From Telopea speciosissima (Eukaryota; Streptophyta; Magnoliopsida; Proteales; Proteaceae), in the NCBI RefSeq assembly GCF_018873765.1, contig NC_057925.1:58788970-58852969 (forward strand): DNA of 64,000 bases. The letters are read 5' to 3'. Shown one piece after another: positions 34,701-45,849 of the stretch (position 1 is its first letter; each line of letters begins with the position of its first letter). The notes below the pieces were generated by a model. The model did no database searches, was not told where the DNA came from, and worked only from the letters and a program-made list of their open reading frames with translations. A program made the position numbers and the translations under genes.

Positions 34701-37698
34701 TGTGTTGTGTTATTCTCAACACACATTATAACTGCATTAATAAACTTCTGGAAATTACATAAGCCTCCCTAGGGAGGAAAGAAGAAATAAAAAGAAAGAG
34801 TAAATAACAACTAAGTCATGTCTTATAATAAGACAATGACAGAACTACCTTTACACACATAACTCTAACAGGTCATTCCGTGTGCCCCTGTGTCTGGGCG
34901 CAGGGGCAGCGCACTGCACACACCCAGGTAGCGTTCTTTCTACCAAAAAATTAGTAGGAGAGAAGAAACTTACCTGAGGGAAGAAAGAGATTGGTGTTTT
35001 TTTTTTTTTTTTTTTTTTGGCTCTAATACCAAATTGGTGGTGGCCAGTTAGGGAGGGAAGAAATCTGAGAAGAACTTAGAGTTGCAGGGGGGAGAGGAAA
35101 TCAAATAAGGAGGAAGAGGGGGGGGGGGAGCTCACCCGGGCTACTCAAACAGAAACTCAACATTCCGTTCCATTCTATCTAACTTTGCTAGTTACAAACT
35201 TACAACCATGTATTTAAAGACTCAAACAACCCATAATCCTAATTGAAATCTAAAACTGAACAGACTTTAAAAGTGATTCAATCTTTTCCTAATAACTCCT
35301 ACTGTAATGTACCACTCAATATTAAAAAAGATAACCACAAAAAGAATCATACTCAACCTCTACAAGACAAACCAAAGTAAATAAACTACTAATATCCTTC
35401 TAGACCCGAATCCCAATTGGACCCAGTTCATCTCCATCTGGATACCCAAATGGGTTTGGATAGATCCAAAGTAGTGTACCTGCATCACTGGGTATCAAGT
35501 TTGGAACTAATATGCCTTTTCTTTTGCAGGTCTATTGACTGCAGGTACTTTGACTTCGGAAATGGGACATGCCCCTTTGGGACTAGTTGTTTCTACAAGG
35601 TTTGTTGCAACAGAACATAACTATTGTCCTTCCTTCGATGTTCAATCTACAATTTTGATCCTATTGGATGCATTAATGAATCTCATTTCTCCATGAGACT
35701 TCAATTTTAACTTGGTTAGTTCTCATAATTAATTATGACTCTGCTTAATATATGGTATTCCTTATGGTTTTGAATGCATATAACTTACATTCCATTAGGG
35801 TACTTGACTTTTGGGAGTTTCAATGGCTTCATTTGACTATGCTTGATTGCTTGAAGGGTTCTTTGTACATAGGATTAGCATCGCATTTAGGAGTGCCGCA
35901 TTTGGGTGTGTTCTTAGTTGGGTGGCTAATCCCATATATATTTCCACCGTTCCTGGAATAGTCAAAGTAGCAATCTGGTGTGAAAAGAATTCAGCCCTGT
36001 TCAGTATTCTACTTCGGATATTTTTATTTATTTTGTGAATTGCTTTACTCTCATAATGGACACCCAAAATTAACATATTATGGTGTCCATCACGATAGGA
36101 GTTATCAATCCACCTTTTTATGGGTCCAACACCCAACATATTTTGTTACTTTTCATTAGTAGCTATATTCCTGTGGAAGAGCATAACCTTTATGTGTGTC
36201 TTTTAAGTTTTTGGTATTTTCTGATGGCCAAATACTAAACAAGACCAACCAGGTCACTTTTGCACACCTCTCAGAAGTTTGCATCTTGTGTATCAGTGAA
36301 TATTTGATTGAATTAGTTTAACTCTTGGAGAAGCTTTATGGTTTTGATGGATGACATGTTTGTTGTGTTCCAGCACATTTACAAGCCAGACACAAACAGA
36401 CATTTCAAATATATGCCACATTCATACTGCTCAAGCTGTGTGAAAACATATGCCGTGACTATTTTGTTTGGGCACATGCACAGGCCACACTTATTTGATA
36501 TTGGCGAGGAGTATTTCAACTCTCTCGATGACGGTGATGCTGATATAGAATTTTACAGCTTGACACCAGAGGAGATGACTTTTCTACTAATGCAGCTGGA
36601 TTTGGATATGCGTGGCTCGTCAAGTACTGAGGAGGATTAAATACTATGAGGCACTGGATTTTTTTGTTTGTATCCCACTGAAACATAGTCCAGTGGTTTG
36701 GCAAAACTGAAGTGCAGTGAGAATTATTGATCTGTTTGGGGGAGGGGGGGGAGCGAATCTACTTTCCCAGTTTTTGGTTGTGGTTGAAGTTCTCTCGACT
36801 ATCTTCTGATGACAACGTTACTTCATGTTCAACTGATACGATGGATGTCTGATGCCATGTTCATGGAATTTGCTATTGATAAACTAAAAATGATGGAAAA
36901 CTGAGATCAAGGTCAAGACTGTAGGGGAAATTTGTTACGTTCATTGGAATATTGAAAATTACATTATAATTAAAGCATGGTTTCTTTTATATGCAGGAGA
37001 TACTTGGGATAAACTTCTTTAGTGTAGGTCCACGTGAATAGATTATAGATATTTGCTAAGGCTTCAAAATATGTTTAGAATATTGGAAATTCCTTGGCTG
37101 CAAGCAGGGTTCAAAGCACAAGGAAAGTTTTAGGAGGAAAATTTTCTGTTAAATGATTCGGTTCAACTGTTCCATTTTGTTACGCTAGACAGCTTTCAGG
37201 GTTTATGTAAGGATAATGAATGAGAAGGATGTAATAACTGTGGCAAATATTAGCTGTTTACTAAATATCATGTTTTTTTCCCATTGTGAAGTAATGATAT
37301 CAGAACTGATTCTTATTTTTATTGAATTTTCTTCTCGTTTGAATTCCTTGTTGTTCCTCTACTGACTCCTTGTCCATTTATCGTTTATTTCCCCCCCCCT
37401 TTCTTGTGCCATGGTTTGTCTTGGAGACATTATCATGTAATTAATGATTTAATACATTCATGTTCTCTTCTGCAGCATGCTTATCGTGATGGCCGCCTGG
37501 AAGAAGTTGTTCTGCGACATCTTGGAGCTGAAGATGGAGACACTGTAATTGCTAAAGATATAAGGTCTGTGTTACTTCATGCTCCCTTTTCCACTTAGTT
37601 CGCTGGTGATTTTGTTACTCTGTTGTCCTTTCTTTTTTACTGAAATTTATGGTTATTCCAGGCTTTCTGATTTCCTTAGTAATTTGCGTCTAAGGTGA
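26810..37698 (+). CDS. MKRN: Makorin-type CCCH/RING E3 ubiquitin ligase (two alternative 3' ends)
   Basis: RING E3 ligase that also binds RNA through CCCH fingers. Exons: 26810-26820, 29488-29575, 29672-30468, 35530-35599, 37476-37564, 37662-37698, giving 363 aa; phases join exactly. CCCH1 spans residues 7-25 and CCCH2 35-53, both C-X7-C-X5-C-X3-H. CCCH3 is 147-165. A makorin Cys-His motif spans about 169-192. The C3HC4 RING runs from 210 to 267 (CNVC, CDHPFC, CPIC), and CCCH4 from 303 to 323. The end reads [13 protein letters not shown]. An alternative terminal exon at 36374-36640 splices in frame after exon 4. Both following exons begin with the His codon that completes CCCH4. AATAAA at about 37710-37715 may be a poly(A) signal. 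Intron 3 (5.06 kb) and intron 1 (2.67 kb) are swollen by repeats. Confidence 0.92.
27736..29265. mobile_element. Long foldback element in makorin intron 1
   Basis: About 27736-28190 and 28830-29265 are inverted copies (ACAAGATAAGTAGGTTTAAA, CTTAATCCCCAAAGTTAGTT, ACTTCCTAAAATACCCC with complements). The inner parts are CT/GA-rich. The spacer of about 600 bp carries TTCTCGCAGCCATTGACATA in direct orientation at both ends and an ATATATCCGAGTGGG repeat at the left. A coding-looking stretch ([20 protein letters not shown]) starts at about 28193, so the spacer may be a captured gene piece. Confidence 0.7.
31649..31730. mobile_element. Half of a GGGAA-type MITE plus (TC)n
   Basis: GGGAAAAAGGTTCTCTGGGC opens the left arm of a GGGAA-like element, which runs into a pure TC run (about 31702-31730). 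The right arm is missing. Confidence 0.45.
31735..32120. other. Possible organelle DNA insertion (NUMT) in makorin intron 3
   Basis: The stretch around the tRNA-Cys sequence (31982-32054) is of more even base content than the intron and unlike the nearby repeats. Together with the organelle-type tRNA, this suggests mitochondrial DNA. I cannot match the flanks from memory with certainty. Confidence 0.35.
31982..32054 (-). tRNA. tRNA-Cys (GCA), organelle/bacterial type, probably not functional
   Basis: On the minus strand a cloverleaf can be drawn. The acceptor is GGAACCG/TGGTTCC (last pair G-U). The D arm is GCC...GGC. The anticodon loop is CTGCAAA with anticodon GCA. The T loop is TTCGAAT in GGTTCGAATCC. 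The core GTCTGCAAAAC and the GCCAAGTG D arm look bacterial or mitochondrial, not like cytosolic plant tRNA-Cys. The T stem has mismatches, and there is no poly-T stop nearby on the minus strand. It is most likely a mitochondrial tRNA carried into the nucleus. Confidence 0.6.
34501..34940. mobile_element. GC-rich foldback MITE with a foreign insert, makorin intron 3
   Basis: The left arm AACGCTACCTAGGCACG plus GCGCTGCCCCTGCGCC is answered at the right by GGGCGCAGGGGCAGCGC and CCCAGGTAGCGTTCTTTC. Between about 34621 and 34868 lies unrelated purine-rich sequence, presumably a later insertion. Same family as 8577-8734. Confidence 0.65.
36374..36640 (+). CDS. MKRN: Alternative terminal exon of makorin
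   Basis: The acceptor GTTCCAG/CACATT fits phase with exon 4, and the exon is open to TAA at 36638-36640. It starts [10 protein letters not shown], so its first residue completes the fourth CCCH finger, as in the distal exon ([10 protein letters not shown]). It continues with an acidic tail ([29 protein letters not shown]). That tail resembles the acidic end of animal makorins. Use of this exon gives a 410-aa protein and skips 37476-37698. It may be produced by intronic polyadenylation. Confidence 0.7.
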   Translation, partial: HIYKPDTNRHFKYMPHSYCSSCVKTYAVTILFGHMHRPHLFDIGEEYFNSLDDGDADIEFYSLTPEEMTFLLMQLDLDMRGSSSTEED

Positions 37699-39571
37699 AG
37701 AGAACTACCGAATAAAGCTTCCAAGGTATTGTATCTAGTATGTGTTCTGCTTTGCCTGTTTCTTTCTCTCCATTTGTCTGTCAAATGTGTTAGCCAGAAT
37801 GTGAAGGGCAAATCTACTCTTGTATACTTAAAACTGATGGCACAGTATGTATGCCATGAACTTATGATGGTAATCTGGGTCCTTGTTATGGTTGATGGTG
37901 ATTTTTTAAGATCATTGGTGCTGCAAATTGGTCTTGGCCTAGCCTGATTTATTTGCTTTAGTTTATCTGCAGTATCCTCACTATTGTTTAAATATATTGC
38001 GCTTGTCTTAGAAAGCTGCTTTTCTGACTTGTCTCCGTATGGGCAGGTTTTTTAATTTTTATTGCAGACATGTACAACTTGGAGTGCCTAAAATATCTAT
38101 TTTGCCCTTGTTGCACTCCACTAATACAGAAGGTGAGATCATTTGTGTAATTAAGACTGTGCTTCCAATCCCTTTGCAGTAAACAGCTATATTTAATGTG
38201 ATAAATATGTCGGAACTATTTCTGAGTGTGACAGTAAACAGTTATATTTAAAGTGTTAAATATTTCAGAACTATTTCTTAGTGTAACCATTACTTTCTAA
38301 AAATAATTATGGAGACATCTCATGACAAGCCATTAGACATGGCGATAATTATGCCATAAATAGGTTTGGTGTAATTATATAAAATACCCTGTGGCACTCG
38401 TTAAGGTATTATACTAACTAACAACTTGGGTTATGACGTCAGTGTCTTTCCTCTATAATCAAACATTAACCTGTATATGTTATATGACATGGCTAGTATC
38501 CAATGGTATCGAGGCAGTGTTTATTTGGTCTTGTCCTTGTACATTGATCTATATGACTCTTGACTTCTTGTACCCAACAACTGCAATTTCATTTTGTGGG
38601 TTAAACAGGGTCCTAATAGTGCAGGTTCATGACTACTGTTTGGTTGTGTAACGAATTCCCACTGATGGGGCATTTAATTAAACAACTCCCTAATGTAGTC
38701 CTAGATTGAATATAATCCAACTAGAAGCCAAAACCAGGATCTGCTTCCAAAGGTGGATTGGCTAGGTTAAAATAGGTGAAATAGGCCAATTAGGGTTAGG
38801 GTTTGATGGTGTCTAGATTTAGGGGTTAGGTAACTATGAGTCTTCCAGTGAAGATTACGTTAAGAAAAACTCAAAATTTTGGGGCTGTAACAAGTTCAGC
38901 AGCAAGGTTTTATGGTGATTAATGTGGTTAGGGTTAGGGTTTTGACAAGGGAACTGTGAGGAGTTCAAGTGGGATTGATGGTCAGAATAGGCTGCAACTT
39001 GGATCGAGTGTCCTATAGGGAAAGGGGAGAACTCGATCCAATTATTGGGGCTGTTCCTATGGTTGGATTGGTCTGGGCAGTGAGTGGAGTGTGGGAAAAG
39101 GTTAAACAATGGAGGGGACTCTAGGGTTGGATGTTTAGAGGATTTGAAGAAGAAAGGCTAGGGTTTGGGATCATTCAAATTTACTAGTTGTTGAAGCAGT
39201 ACTTGGACAGCAGCTTGTTTGAATGAAAGATCCTTGAAAAATCAGAACTTGACCAATGTTGAAGAACAAAGAGAGCTAGAACGAACCACCCGGGCTTCAC
39301 ACCGCAAAGTGTCAATCGGATCAAACACCAGTCCCACCAGCCTTGTTCAAATACAAGAGAATTCTACTTGGAGAAGACAAGTTGCAGCAACATCTTAAGA
39401 GTTTAATTTTCAAAATTGTGAGGTAAAAAGGAGCCCCACGAATTCTATTTTTATTTATAAGGCCAAAGGCCATACTCTTATTCAGCCTAGGAGACTAAAA
39501 AGCCCCTAGCCGATTCCTATTACATAGCCAACCAAAGGTCGTGTGACTAATTAAAGTGGCCACATGATTAC
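37699..39571. other. Makorin 3' region and repeat-like intergenic DNA
   Basis: The first few hundred bases are probably the 3' untranslated region. From about 38640 on, text such as GGGTTAGGGTTTGATGG, with no coding frame, looks like old LTR sequence into which the Copia element at 39572 was inserted. No gene is seen. Confidence 0.4.
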
Positions 39572-39906
39572 TGTTAACAGCCCTTAGAACTGAATGCTTG
39601 AGTGATTCTATCGATCACCCAAGCCCCTTTATTTATATTAACATGAAGTAAACTGATCAAAGTACAAATAGGAATAATAACACCTCAGTCCTAGTCCTAC
39701 TAGGAATTCCTAATACAACTAGGAATGCCAGAATAGGACTCAGCTGAGGATAAAACAATAAAAATAAAATAAAAGAAAAGAATCCAATCTGACTAGTACT
39801 ACTCCTAACATGACTAGGACTAATCCTAATCAGCTAGGACTATTAGGACTAATCCCAATCCAACTAGGACTGCTTACCCCAATCGGGTAAGCAGCCTATT
39901 TCAACA
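39572..39906 (-). repeat. 3' LTR of the Copia element
   Basis: 335 bp, TGTTAACAG...TTTCAACA on the plus strand. It differs from the other LTR at only two positions (AACATG against AACTTG, CTATTAG against CTAGTAG). The ACTAGGA/TCCTAGT motifs within are repeated. Confidence 0.97.
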
Positions 39907-39917
39907 CTCCCCCTCAA
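39907..39917 (-). other. Polypurine tract of the Copia element
   Basis: TTGAGGGGGAG on the minus strand, immediately before the 3' LTR: the start point for second-strand synthesis. Confidence 0.8.
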
Positions 39918-41400
39918 GTTGGAGCAAAGATGTCGATCATGCCCAACTTGACTAGATTAGGATGAAACAATTTTCTAGACAATCCCTTGGTGAAAATATC
40001 AGCAAGTTGATCCGCAGATGTCACAAAGGGAATACAAATCAGCCCAGCTTCTAACTTCTCTTTGATGAAATGCCTATCCACCTCAACATGCTTGGTACGA
40101 TCATGCTGTATTGGGTTGTGTGCTATGCTGATGGCAGCCTTATTGTCACAGTACAACATCATAGGAAGACGAATAGGAACACCAAGATCTTGTAGCAAAC
40201 CTTTAAGCCATAGTAACTCACAAATACCTTGTGCCATAGCTCGAAACTCGCTTCGGCACTAGAACGAGCAACCACATTTTGCTTCTTGCTACGCCATGTG
40301 ACAAGATTTCCACCTACAAAGGAGCAATACCCGAAATAGACTTCCGATCGCAGAACCCGCCCAATCGGCATCGGTGTATGCTTCTATCCGTAGATGACCA
40401 TGCGTAGACAAAAGAATTCCTTTTCCAGGAGCCGACTTCAAATAGTGCAAGATACGAAGAACAGCCTCCATATGAGAAGAGTAGGGATCATACATAAAGC
40501 GGCTCACAGACTTACGGCGACAAACAATGTCGGGACGCGTGTGTGAAAGATAAATCAGCTTCCCTACAAGTCTTTGGTACCGGCCTTTATCAACAGCTCA
40601 CCCTCTTTCTCCTTGAGTCGAAAAAGAGGGTCCATAGGAGTATCTGAAGGATGACAGCCTAGCAACCCGGTCTCAGCCAATAAGTCTAGGACATACTTCC
40701 TTTGGGAGAGAAAAATGCCTTTAGAAGATCCGCTACTTCAATCCCAAGAAAGTATCGTAGTTTTCCTAGATCTTTAATCTCAAATTCTTGTCCAAGGAAG
40801 GTCTTCAAGCCCGATCTCATCACCATCATTGCAAGAACCACTATATCATCAACGTAGACTATAAGAACAGTGAGTTTTTCACCAACCCTCTTTATAAAGA
40901 GTGTGTGATCAGCATTACCGCTTATAGCCCACGAAATCATGGCCTTGTGGAACCGGCCAAACCATGCTCGAGGTGATCGCTTCAGCCCATAAAGCGCGTC
41001 GCCGTGCATATTTTTCCTTGGTTTCATCACAAGAGAACCCTGGTGGAATGTCCATATACACCTCCTCATCCAGTGTTCCATTTAGGAAGGCATTTTTTAC
41101 ATCTAGCTGTTGCAAATCCCATCCAAGGTTGACTGCACAAGATAATAACACACGAACAGTATTTAACTTTGCAACAGTGCAAAAGTTTCCGGTAATCAAT
41201 GCCGTATGTCCGAGTGAACCCCTTGGCCACGAGTCGTGCTTTATACCTATCCACAAGTGCCATCCACCTTCTCGTTTCACTACAAACACCCATTTACATC
41301 CAACGGTTTTCTTCCAGGTGGAAGAACCACAAGCTCCCATGTGTTATTTTTCTTCAAGGCGTCCATTTCTTCCATCATAGCTGCCTTCCACTTTCCGTCG
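39914..41400 (-). pseudogene. Copia reverse transcriptase and RNase H region, frameshifted
   Basis: Pieces in successive frames: [72 protein letters not shown], then LIVYVDDIVVLA (the YVDD catalytic box), FEIKDLGKLRYFLGIEV, then YTDADWAGS. The end is GICELLWLKGLLQDLGVP, LYCDNKAAISIAHNP and HFIKEKLEAGLI (RNase H). At least six frame changes, at about 41395, 41325, 41265, 41195, 41005 and 40690, break it. Most motifs themselves are well kept. Confidence 0.9.
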
Positions 41401-43821
41401 ATAAAGCTTCCGCCAATTGTTAGGAATACGAATGTAAGAAAGAGAGGAAATAAAGGCACGAAAGGATGGGGAAAGGGAATCATAAGAAACAACATGAGAT
41501 ATGGGATGCTGAGTGCAAGTTCTGACACCTTTGCGAAGAGCAATAGGTAAGTCAGGATCATTACCAGGTGGAGAGGTAGGTTCTGGATCCGGGTTCGGCA
41601 ATTGGATGGGTACTGGAGCAACAGTTGATTGAACCTGCTTATGTTTCCTTGCATAGGTCTTCACATTACTGGCATCAATCCTCCTCTGAAAATCACTAAT
41701 AGTCCTTTGGATAGGAGTCTGGACCGGGGTAGATTGCTCCCCCTGAATAGAAATGGTCTCCCCCTGTGTAGGAACCTCTTCCCCTGCCGCAGGGGGAGTA
41801 CTAGGGGCAGGCCGAACTGGTTCAGACTCATGGTAAACAGACTGAAGTGGAGGTGGAGAGTCAATAGTCAGCACATCTTCACTAACACTCTCCCCCTGAA
41901 GAGGTGGGGACACATAATATGGAACATGTTCATGAAAGACAACATCCATGCTGACAAAAGTCCTGCGGGATGGAGGGTAGTAACATTTGTACCCCTTTTG
42001 GGTAGCAGAATAACCCAAGAAAATGCAGCGGAGGCTACGTGGGTCAAGTTTACCAGGGGACCTTGTATCCCTAGCATAACAAACGCATCCAAACACCTTA
42101 GGTGGGACTATAAAGGAAAAAGAGCCAAGTAATAGCTCAATAGGGGCTTTTGAAAGAAGAACCCGACTGGGCAGCCTATTAATTAAATAGGCTGCAGTAA
42201 GGACAGCATCCCCCCAATAAAGGGAAGGGACAGTGCGAGCAAACATAAGGGCCCTAGCCACCTCCAGGAGGTGGCGGTTTTTTCTCTCAGCCACACCATT
42301 TTGGGCTGGAGTGTCGACACAGCTGGTCTGATGGAGGATTCCATGTGCAGCAAGGTATTTTTGGAACTGACCTTCCATATACTCTTTCCCATTGTCACTC
42401 CTCAAAATTTGAAGAGTGGCATTAAACTGGGTCTTAATCATTTGATGAAAGTGTTGAAAACATAAAAAAACTTCACTCTTTGTGTGCAGAAGGTAAACCC
42501 AAGTGAACCTAGAATAGCAGTCAATGAAAGTGACATACCACCGATGGCCAGTCAGGGAAGCTTTCCTACTAGGCCCCCACACATCAGTATGAACAATATG
42601 AAATAAGGAAGAGGATCGTTTATTAGAAATAGGATAAGTTGAACGCGTCTGTTTAGCCAAGACACAAGGCTCACAAAAAAAATCTTCCTTATTACAGTCT
42701 TTAACTAATGCTGGAAATAAATTGGATAAAGTACCTAAGGGGGGATGGCCTAGTCTAGAGTGCCATTTATGTAAATCAGAAGAGAAAGATGCCGAAGGCA
42801 AAGCCGGAGTAGGATCGCCATCAAGCAGGTACAATCCGCCATGCACTTTACCCGATCCAATCGTCTTCCCCGAGTCCAGGTCCTGAAAAACACAGTGAGT
42901 GGGAAAAAAGGTCACTTTACAATTTAGGGATTTAGTGATACTGCTAATGGAAAGAAGGTTAGTTGTAAATTTGGGAATATGCAACACAGATGACAGTGTA
43001 AGGGAAGGAGAACAACCAATGGATCCTTTCCCTGAGATGGAGGAGAGGGACCCATCAGCAATTTTGACTTTATCCTTACCAGAGGTAGGAGAATATGTAT
43101 GAAAAAGGCTAGAAGAACCTGTCATGTGATCAGTAGCACCGGAGTCAATGATCCATGGAGTGGATACTACTGATGCACAATGACCAACAAAAGAAATACC
43201 TGTATGGGCAAAGAAGGAACCTGAATTGGCAGCAGACATAGTAGAGGCAGTTGATGTGTTCAACATACGACGCAAAGCCTGGAGTTCTTCCTGGGAGAAA
43301 CCAATGTCAGTAGTGGGAGTTGGAGCTACACTTTCAGTATGATTGGCTTTGTTTTTAGACTTAGCACGACCACGTTTGGCCTCAAAATCAGCTGGCTTTC
43401 CATATAATTTCCAACACTGAGCCTTAGTGTGATATGGTTTGTGACAATGCTCACACTTAACAGGCTCTTTGGTAGTAGAAGCAGCAACACTGTCAGAAGA
43501 AGCAACAAGAGTGGGGCCAGCAGTCTGTAAGGCTGATCTCTCAACTTTGGGAGTAATCATCATGGCAGCCCGTCGTGTCTCTTCACTGTGAACATAAGAA
43601 AAAGTCTCCTCTAAAGTGGGGAAAGGAACCCGTCCAAGGACTTGCACCCTAATAGGATCATAGTCATCATTGAGGCCAGTCAGGAAATCATAGACACGGA
43701 ATTGGTCTACATAGGTGTGGTAGGCAGTAATATCAGCAGTAGTAGTAGGCTGAAACCGAGCATAGTGATCCAATTGCTGCCATAAACATTTGAGGGCAGC
43801 ATAGTATTTGGTGACAGACAT
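41344..43821 (-). pseudogene. Copia gag end, protease and integrase (825-codon open stretch)
   Basis: Long open frame in which the order is: gag tail, CCHC knuckle (CEHCHKPYHTKAQC), protease (WIIDSGATDHMT), the HHCC integrase zinc domain (WHSRLGHPP, CEPCVLAKQ), and the DDE core (HTDVWGP, RSDNGKEY, NGVAERKNRH). It then enters the RT linker. The first 170 gag codons lie in another frame (43707-44222), and the stop at its end comes from a frameshift near 41395. The protein is long and undamaged here, unlike the RT part. Confidence 0.93.
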
Positions 43822-44222
43822 CTCCTTCTGAGTAGTGGTTTGGAGTGTCTTCCTGATTTCATAAACCTGAGCACCACTTCCGAACGACCATAAGTGCCCT
43901 TGACACTGTCCATATCTCGTAGCAGTGTCAAGGAGAAGATACGACTAGAGAGGTCAGTGGTCATAGAGTTCAGAACAAAGGACATTACCATTGCATCATT
44001 GGCAGGCCATTTAGTACGGGCAGCACCTTCTTCAGCTGGTTGTTTGGTGGTGCCAATGAGATGGCCAGTGAATCCCCTACCAGCCACAGTCAAGGATAGT
44101 GATCTAGCCCAGATTAAATAATTCGTACCATCAAGCTTGATGGCAGCAGCATAGGGAAGGAAGTCATTCCTAGTCTGACCATCCCCTCCAAAAGTAGCAG
44201 TAGTTGTCTCTGAATCACCCAT
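43707..44222 (-). pseudogene. Copia gag N-terminal part
   Basis: Starts MGDSETTTATFGG. It contains FLPYAAAIKLDGTNYLIWAR, TKWPANDAMVMSFVLNSM and DMDSVKGTYGRSE, then leaves frame near 43875. The +1 frame there continues AQVYEIRKTLQTTTQKEM into the 825-codon stretch. One single-base indel accounts for the split. Confidence 0.85.
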
Positions 44223-44820
44223 AGTTCAGGTAGAAACCGATCCACAAAATTGAAAAAAACACAAATCTTCAAAAAACTGAATCAGATCAAGTATGGGTTT
44301 TGAAGTGGCAGCAATTTCAGCCTTCAATAGGCTGAAAGATAGATCGAGTGATCCTCCAGAGTGGGGAAGAAGTCCTCCAAAAAATAGCTCTTTCGATGAG
44401 CCAATAAGAAATCCTAATTTGATGAAATTAGGTAAAAAACTGTGTTTGGAGAATCCGCAGTCCGGATCTGAATTATACTTGATCCACCTGCAGTCTTCAA
44501 ATAGGGAAGGTATGCACCAATAATAGCAGAAAATAATCTCCAAAAAAAAGGAAAGATCAATCTTCAAGTGTAGGAAGAACTTGATCTTCAAGAATGGAGG
44601 AGATCTGCCGGCAGAATTAGGTCATACCAATAATCTTCAGTCTTCAATGAGGTAGGATTGAGGGCAGCATCTAAATCTTCATCAGATCACCTCATAGTTG
44701 CTGCCCTGAATGAGAGAGAGGAGCCGAGAGTGGTGGAGAAGAGAAAACCAGAAATCGTGGGGAGGGGAAAGGGAAAAATAAAAAACAAAAAACTGAGAAA
44801 GCTGCTCTTTAGATCAGAAT
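44223..44820 (-). other. Copia 5' untranslated region
   Basis: About 600 bp between the primer site and the gag start; no long frame. It probably holds packaging and dimerisation signals, which cannot be identified by eye. Confidence 0.5.
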
Positions 44821-44834
44821 TGGCTCTGATACCA
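44821..44834 (-). other. Primer binding site, initiator tRNA-Met
   Basis: TGGTATCAGAGCCA on the minus strand, directly beside the 5' LTR. Confidence 0.9.
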
Positions 44835-45169
44835 TGTTAACAGCCCTTAGAACTGAATGCTTGAGTGATTCTATCGATCACCCAAGCCCCTTTATTTATA
44901 TTAACTTGAAGTAAACTGATCAAAGTACAAATAGGAATAATAACACCTCAGTCCTAGTCCTACTAGGAATTCCTAATACAACTAGGAATGCCAGAATAGG
45001 ACTCAGCTGAGGATAAAACAATAAAAATAAAATAAAAGAAAAGAATCCAATCTGACTAGTACTACTCCTAACATGACTAGGACTAATCCTAATCAGCTAG
45101 GACTAGTAGGACTAATCCCAATCCAACTAGGACTGCTTACCCCAATCGGGTAAGCAGCCTATTTCAACA
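44835..45169 (-). repeat. 5' LTR of the Copia element
   Basis: 335 bp, 333 identical to the 3' LTR. TTTATTTATATTAAC near its middle is a possible TATA/poly(A) region. Confidence 0.97.
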
Positions 45170-45174
45170 ATTAC

Positions 45175-45690
45175 TAAATAAATTAAAACTAGCCTAGCCG
45201 ATTCTCTATGGGTGACTAATAAGTTGTCACATGACCACTTAACCAAGTCATATGATCACTTATGTGAACGCATGACTACTAATTACATAAAACCAAGTCA
45301 TATGATCACTTAAGTGATCGCATGACCACTAATTACATACAATAAAATTAAGGAATTAAACAGCTAATCCCGTATGCAACCCTAGTACCCATATTTTAGG
45401 TCCATAAAAGATAAAAGTGACCTATTACATTGGAAACCCAACATGTTTATAACCTAACCTTAGACTTATTCCTATTAAAATAAGCCTCTTTTGGTGATGT
45501 ATCTGCATCACTCCCCTCGCCTGGTTATTCCATTTTTCTCCTACTTATCGTATGAGGTGCAATCCCCTGGGTTGGGCCTGGCCTAACCTCGGGCTGGGAT
45601 TTGTGGGCTTGAGCCTGGCCCACTGGATTCCGAGCCAGGCTGGGTTAGGCCTGGGCTTTGAGTAAGGGCTGGAATTTGTATTAATTTTAC
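45175..45690. repeat. Host sequence of the Copia insertion, LTR-like, with a 50-bp tandem duplication
   Basis: ACCAAGTCATATGATCACTT...CTACTAATTACAT is present twice, at 45241-45290 and 45291-45340. At about 45510 the text TGATGTATCTGCATCA/CTCCCCTCGCCTGG looks, on the minus strand, like a polypurine tract (GGCGAGGGGAG) followed by an LTR start (TGATGCAG). The Copia element thus probably sits inside an older LTR. Confidence 0.4.
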
Positions 45691-45849
45691 TAGAAAACGA
45701 ACACTGCCTGGTCGCATGTCGCATGTCGCATGTCGCATGCAGCCTGCACCCAGACGCAGCCCCCGTGAAATGACTGTCCTGCCCCCTACAAAATGAAAAC
45801 CCCCCCTGGTTGATCCCCCTGTATGTCTCCTCATTAACCCTGTACTGGT

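Larger units (their letters stand above)
39572..45169 (-). mobile_element. Full-length Copia LTR retrotransposon, recent insertion
   Basis: 5598 bp with two 335-bp LTRs, flanked by the 5-bp duplication ATTAC (39567-39571 and 45170-45174). On the minus strand the primer site TGGTATCAGAGCCA follows the 5' LTR, and a purine tract (TTGAGGGGGAG) precedes the 3' LTR. Gag, protease, integrase, RT and RNase H follow in Copia order. The frame is broken by several indels, above all in RT, so this copy cannot make its own enzymes. Many of the track's small frames here are shadows. Confidence 0.97.

Noticed and set aside
35018..35040. TGGTATTAGAGCCA (minus) next to a T run, like a primer binding site
   Set aside because: Lacks a recognisable LTR or coding part beside it; may be an old remnant but cannot be delimited.
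40062..44121. Plus-strand frames across the Copia element
   Set aside because: Antisense shadows of gag-pol; no independent features.
45241..45340. CRISPR-like direct repeat
   Set aside because: Only two adjacent 50-bp copies without spacers, in a plant genome; a simple tandem duplication.
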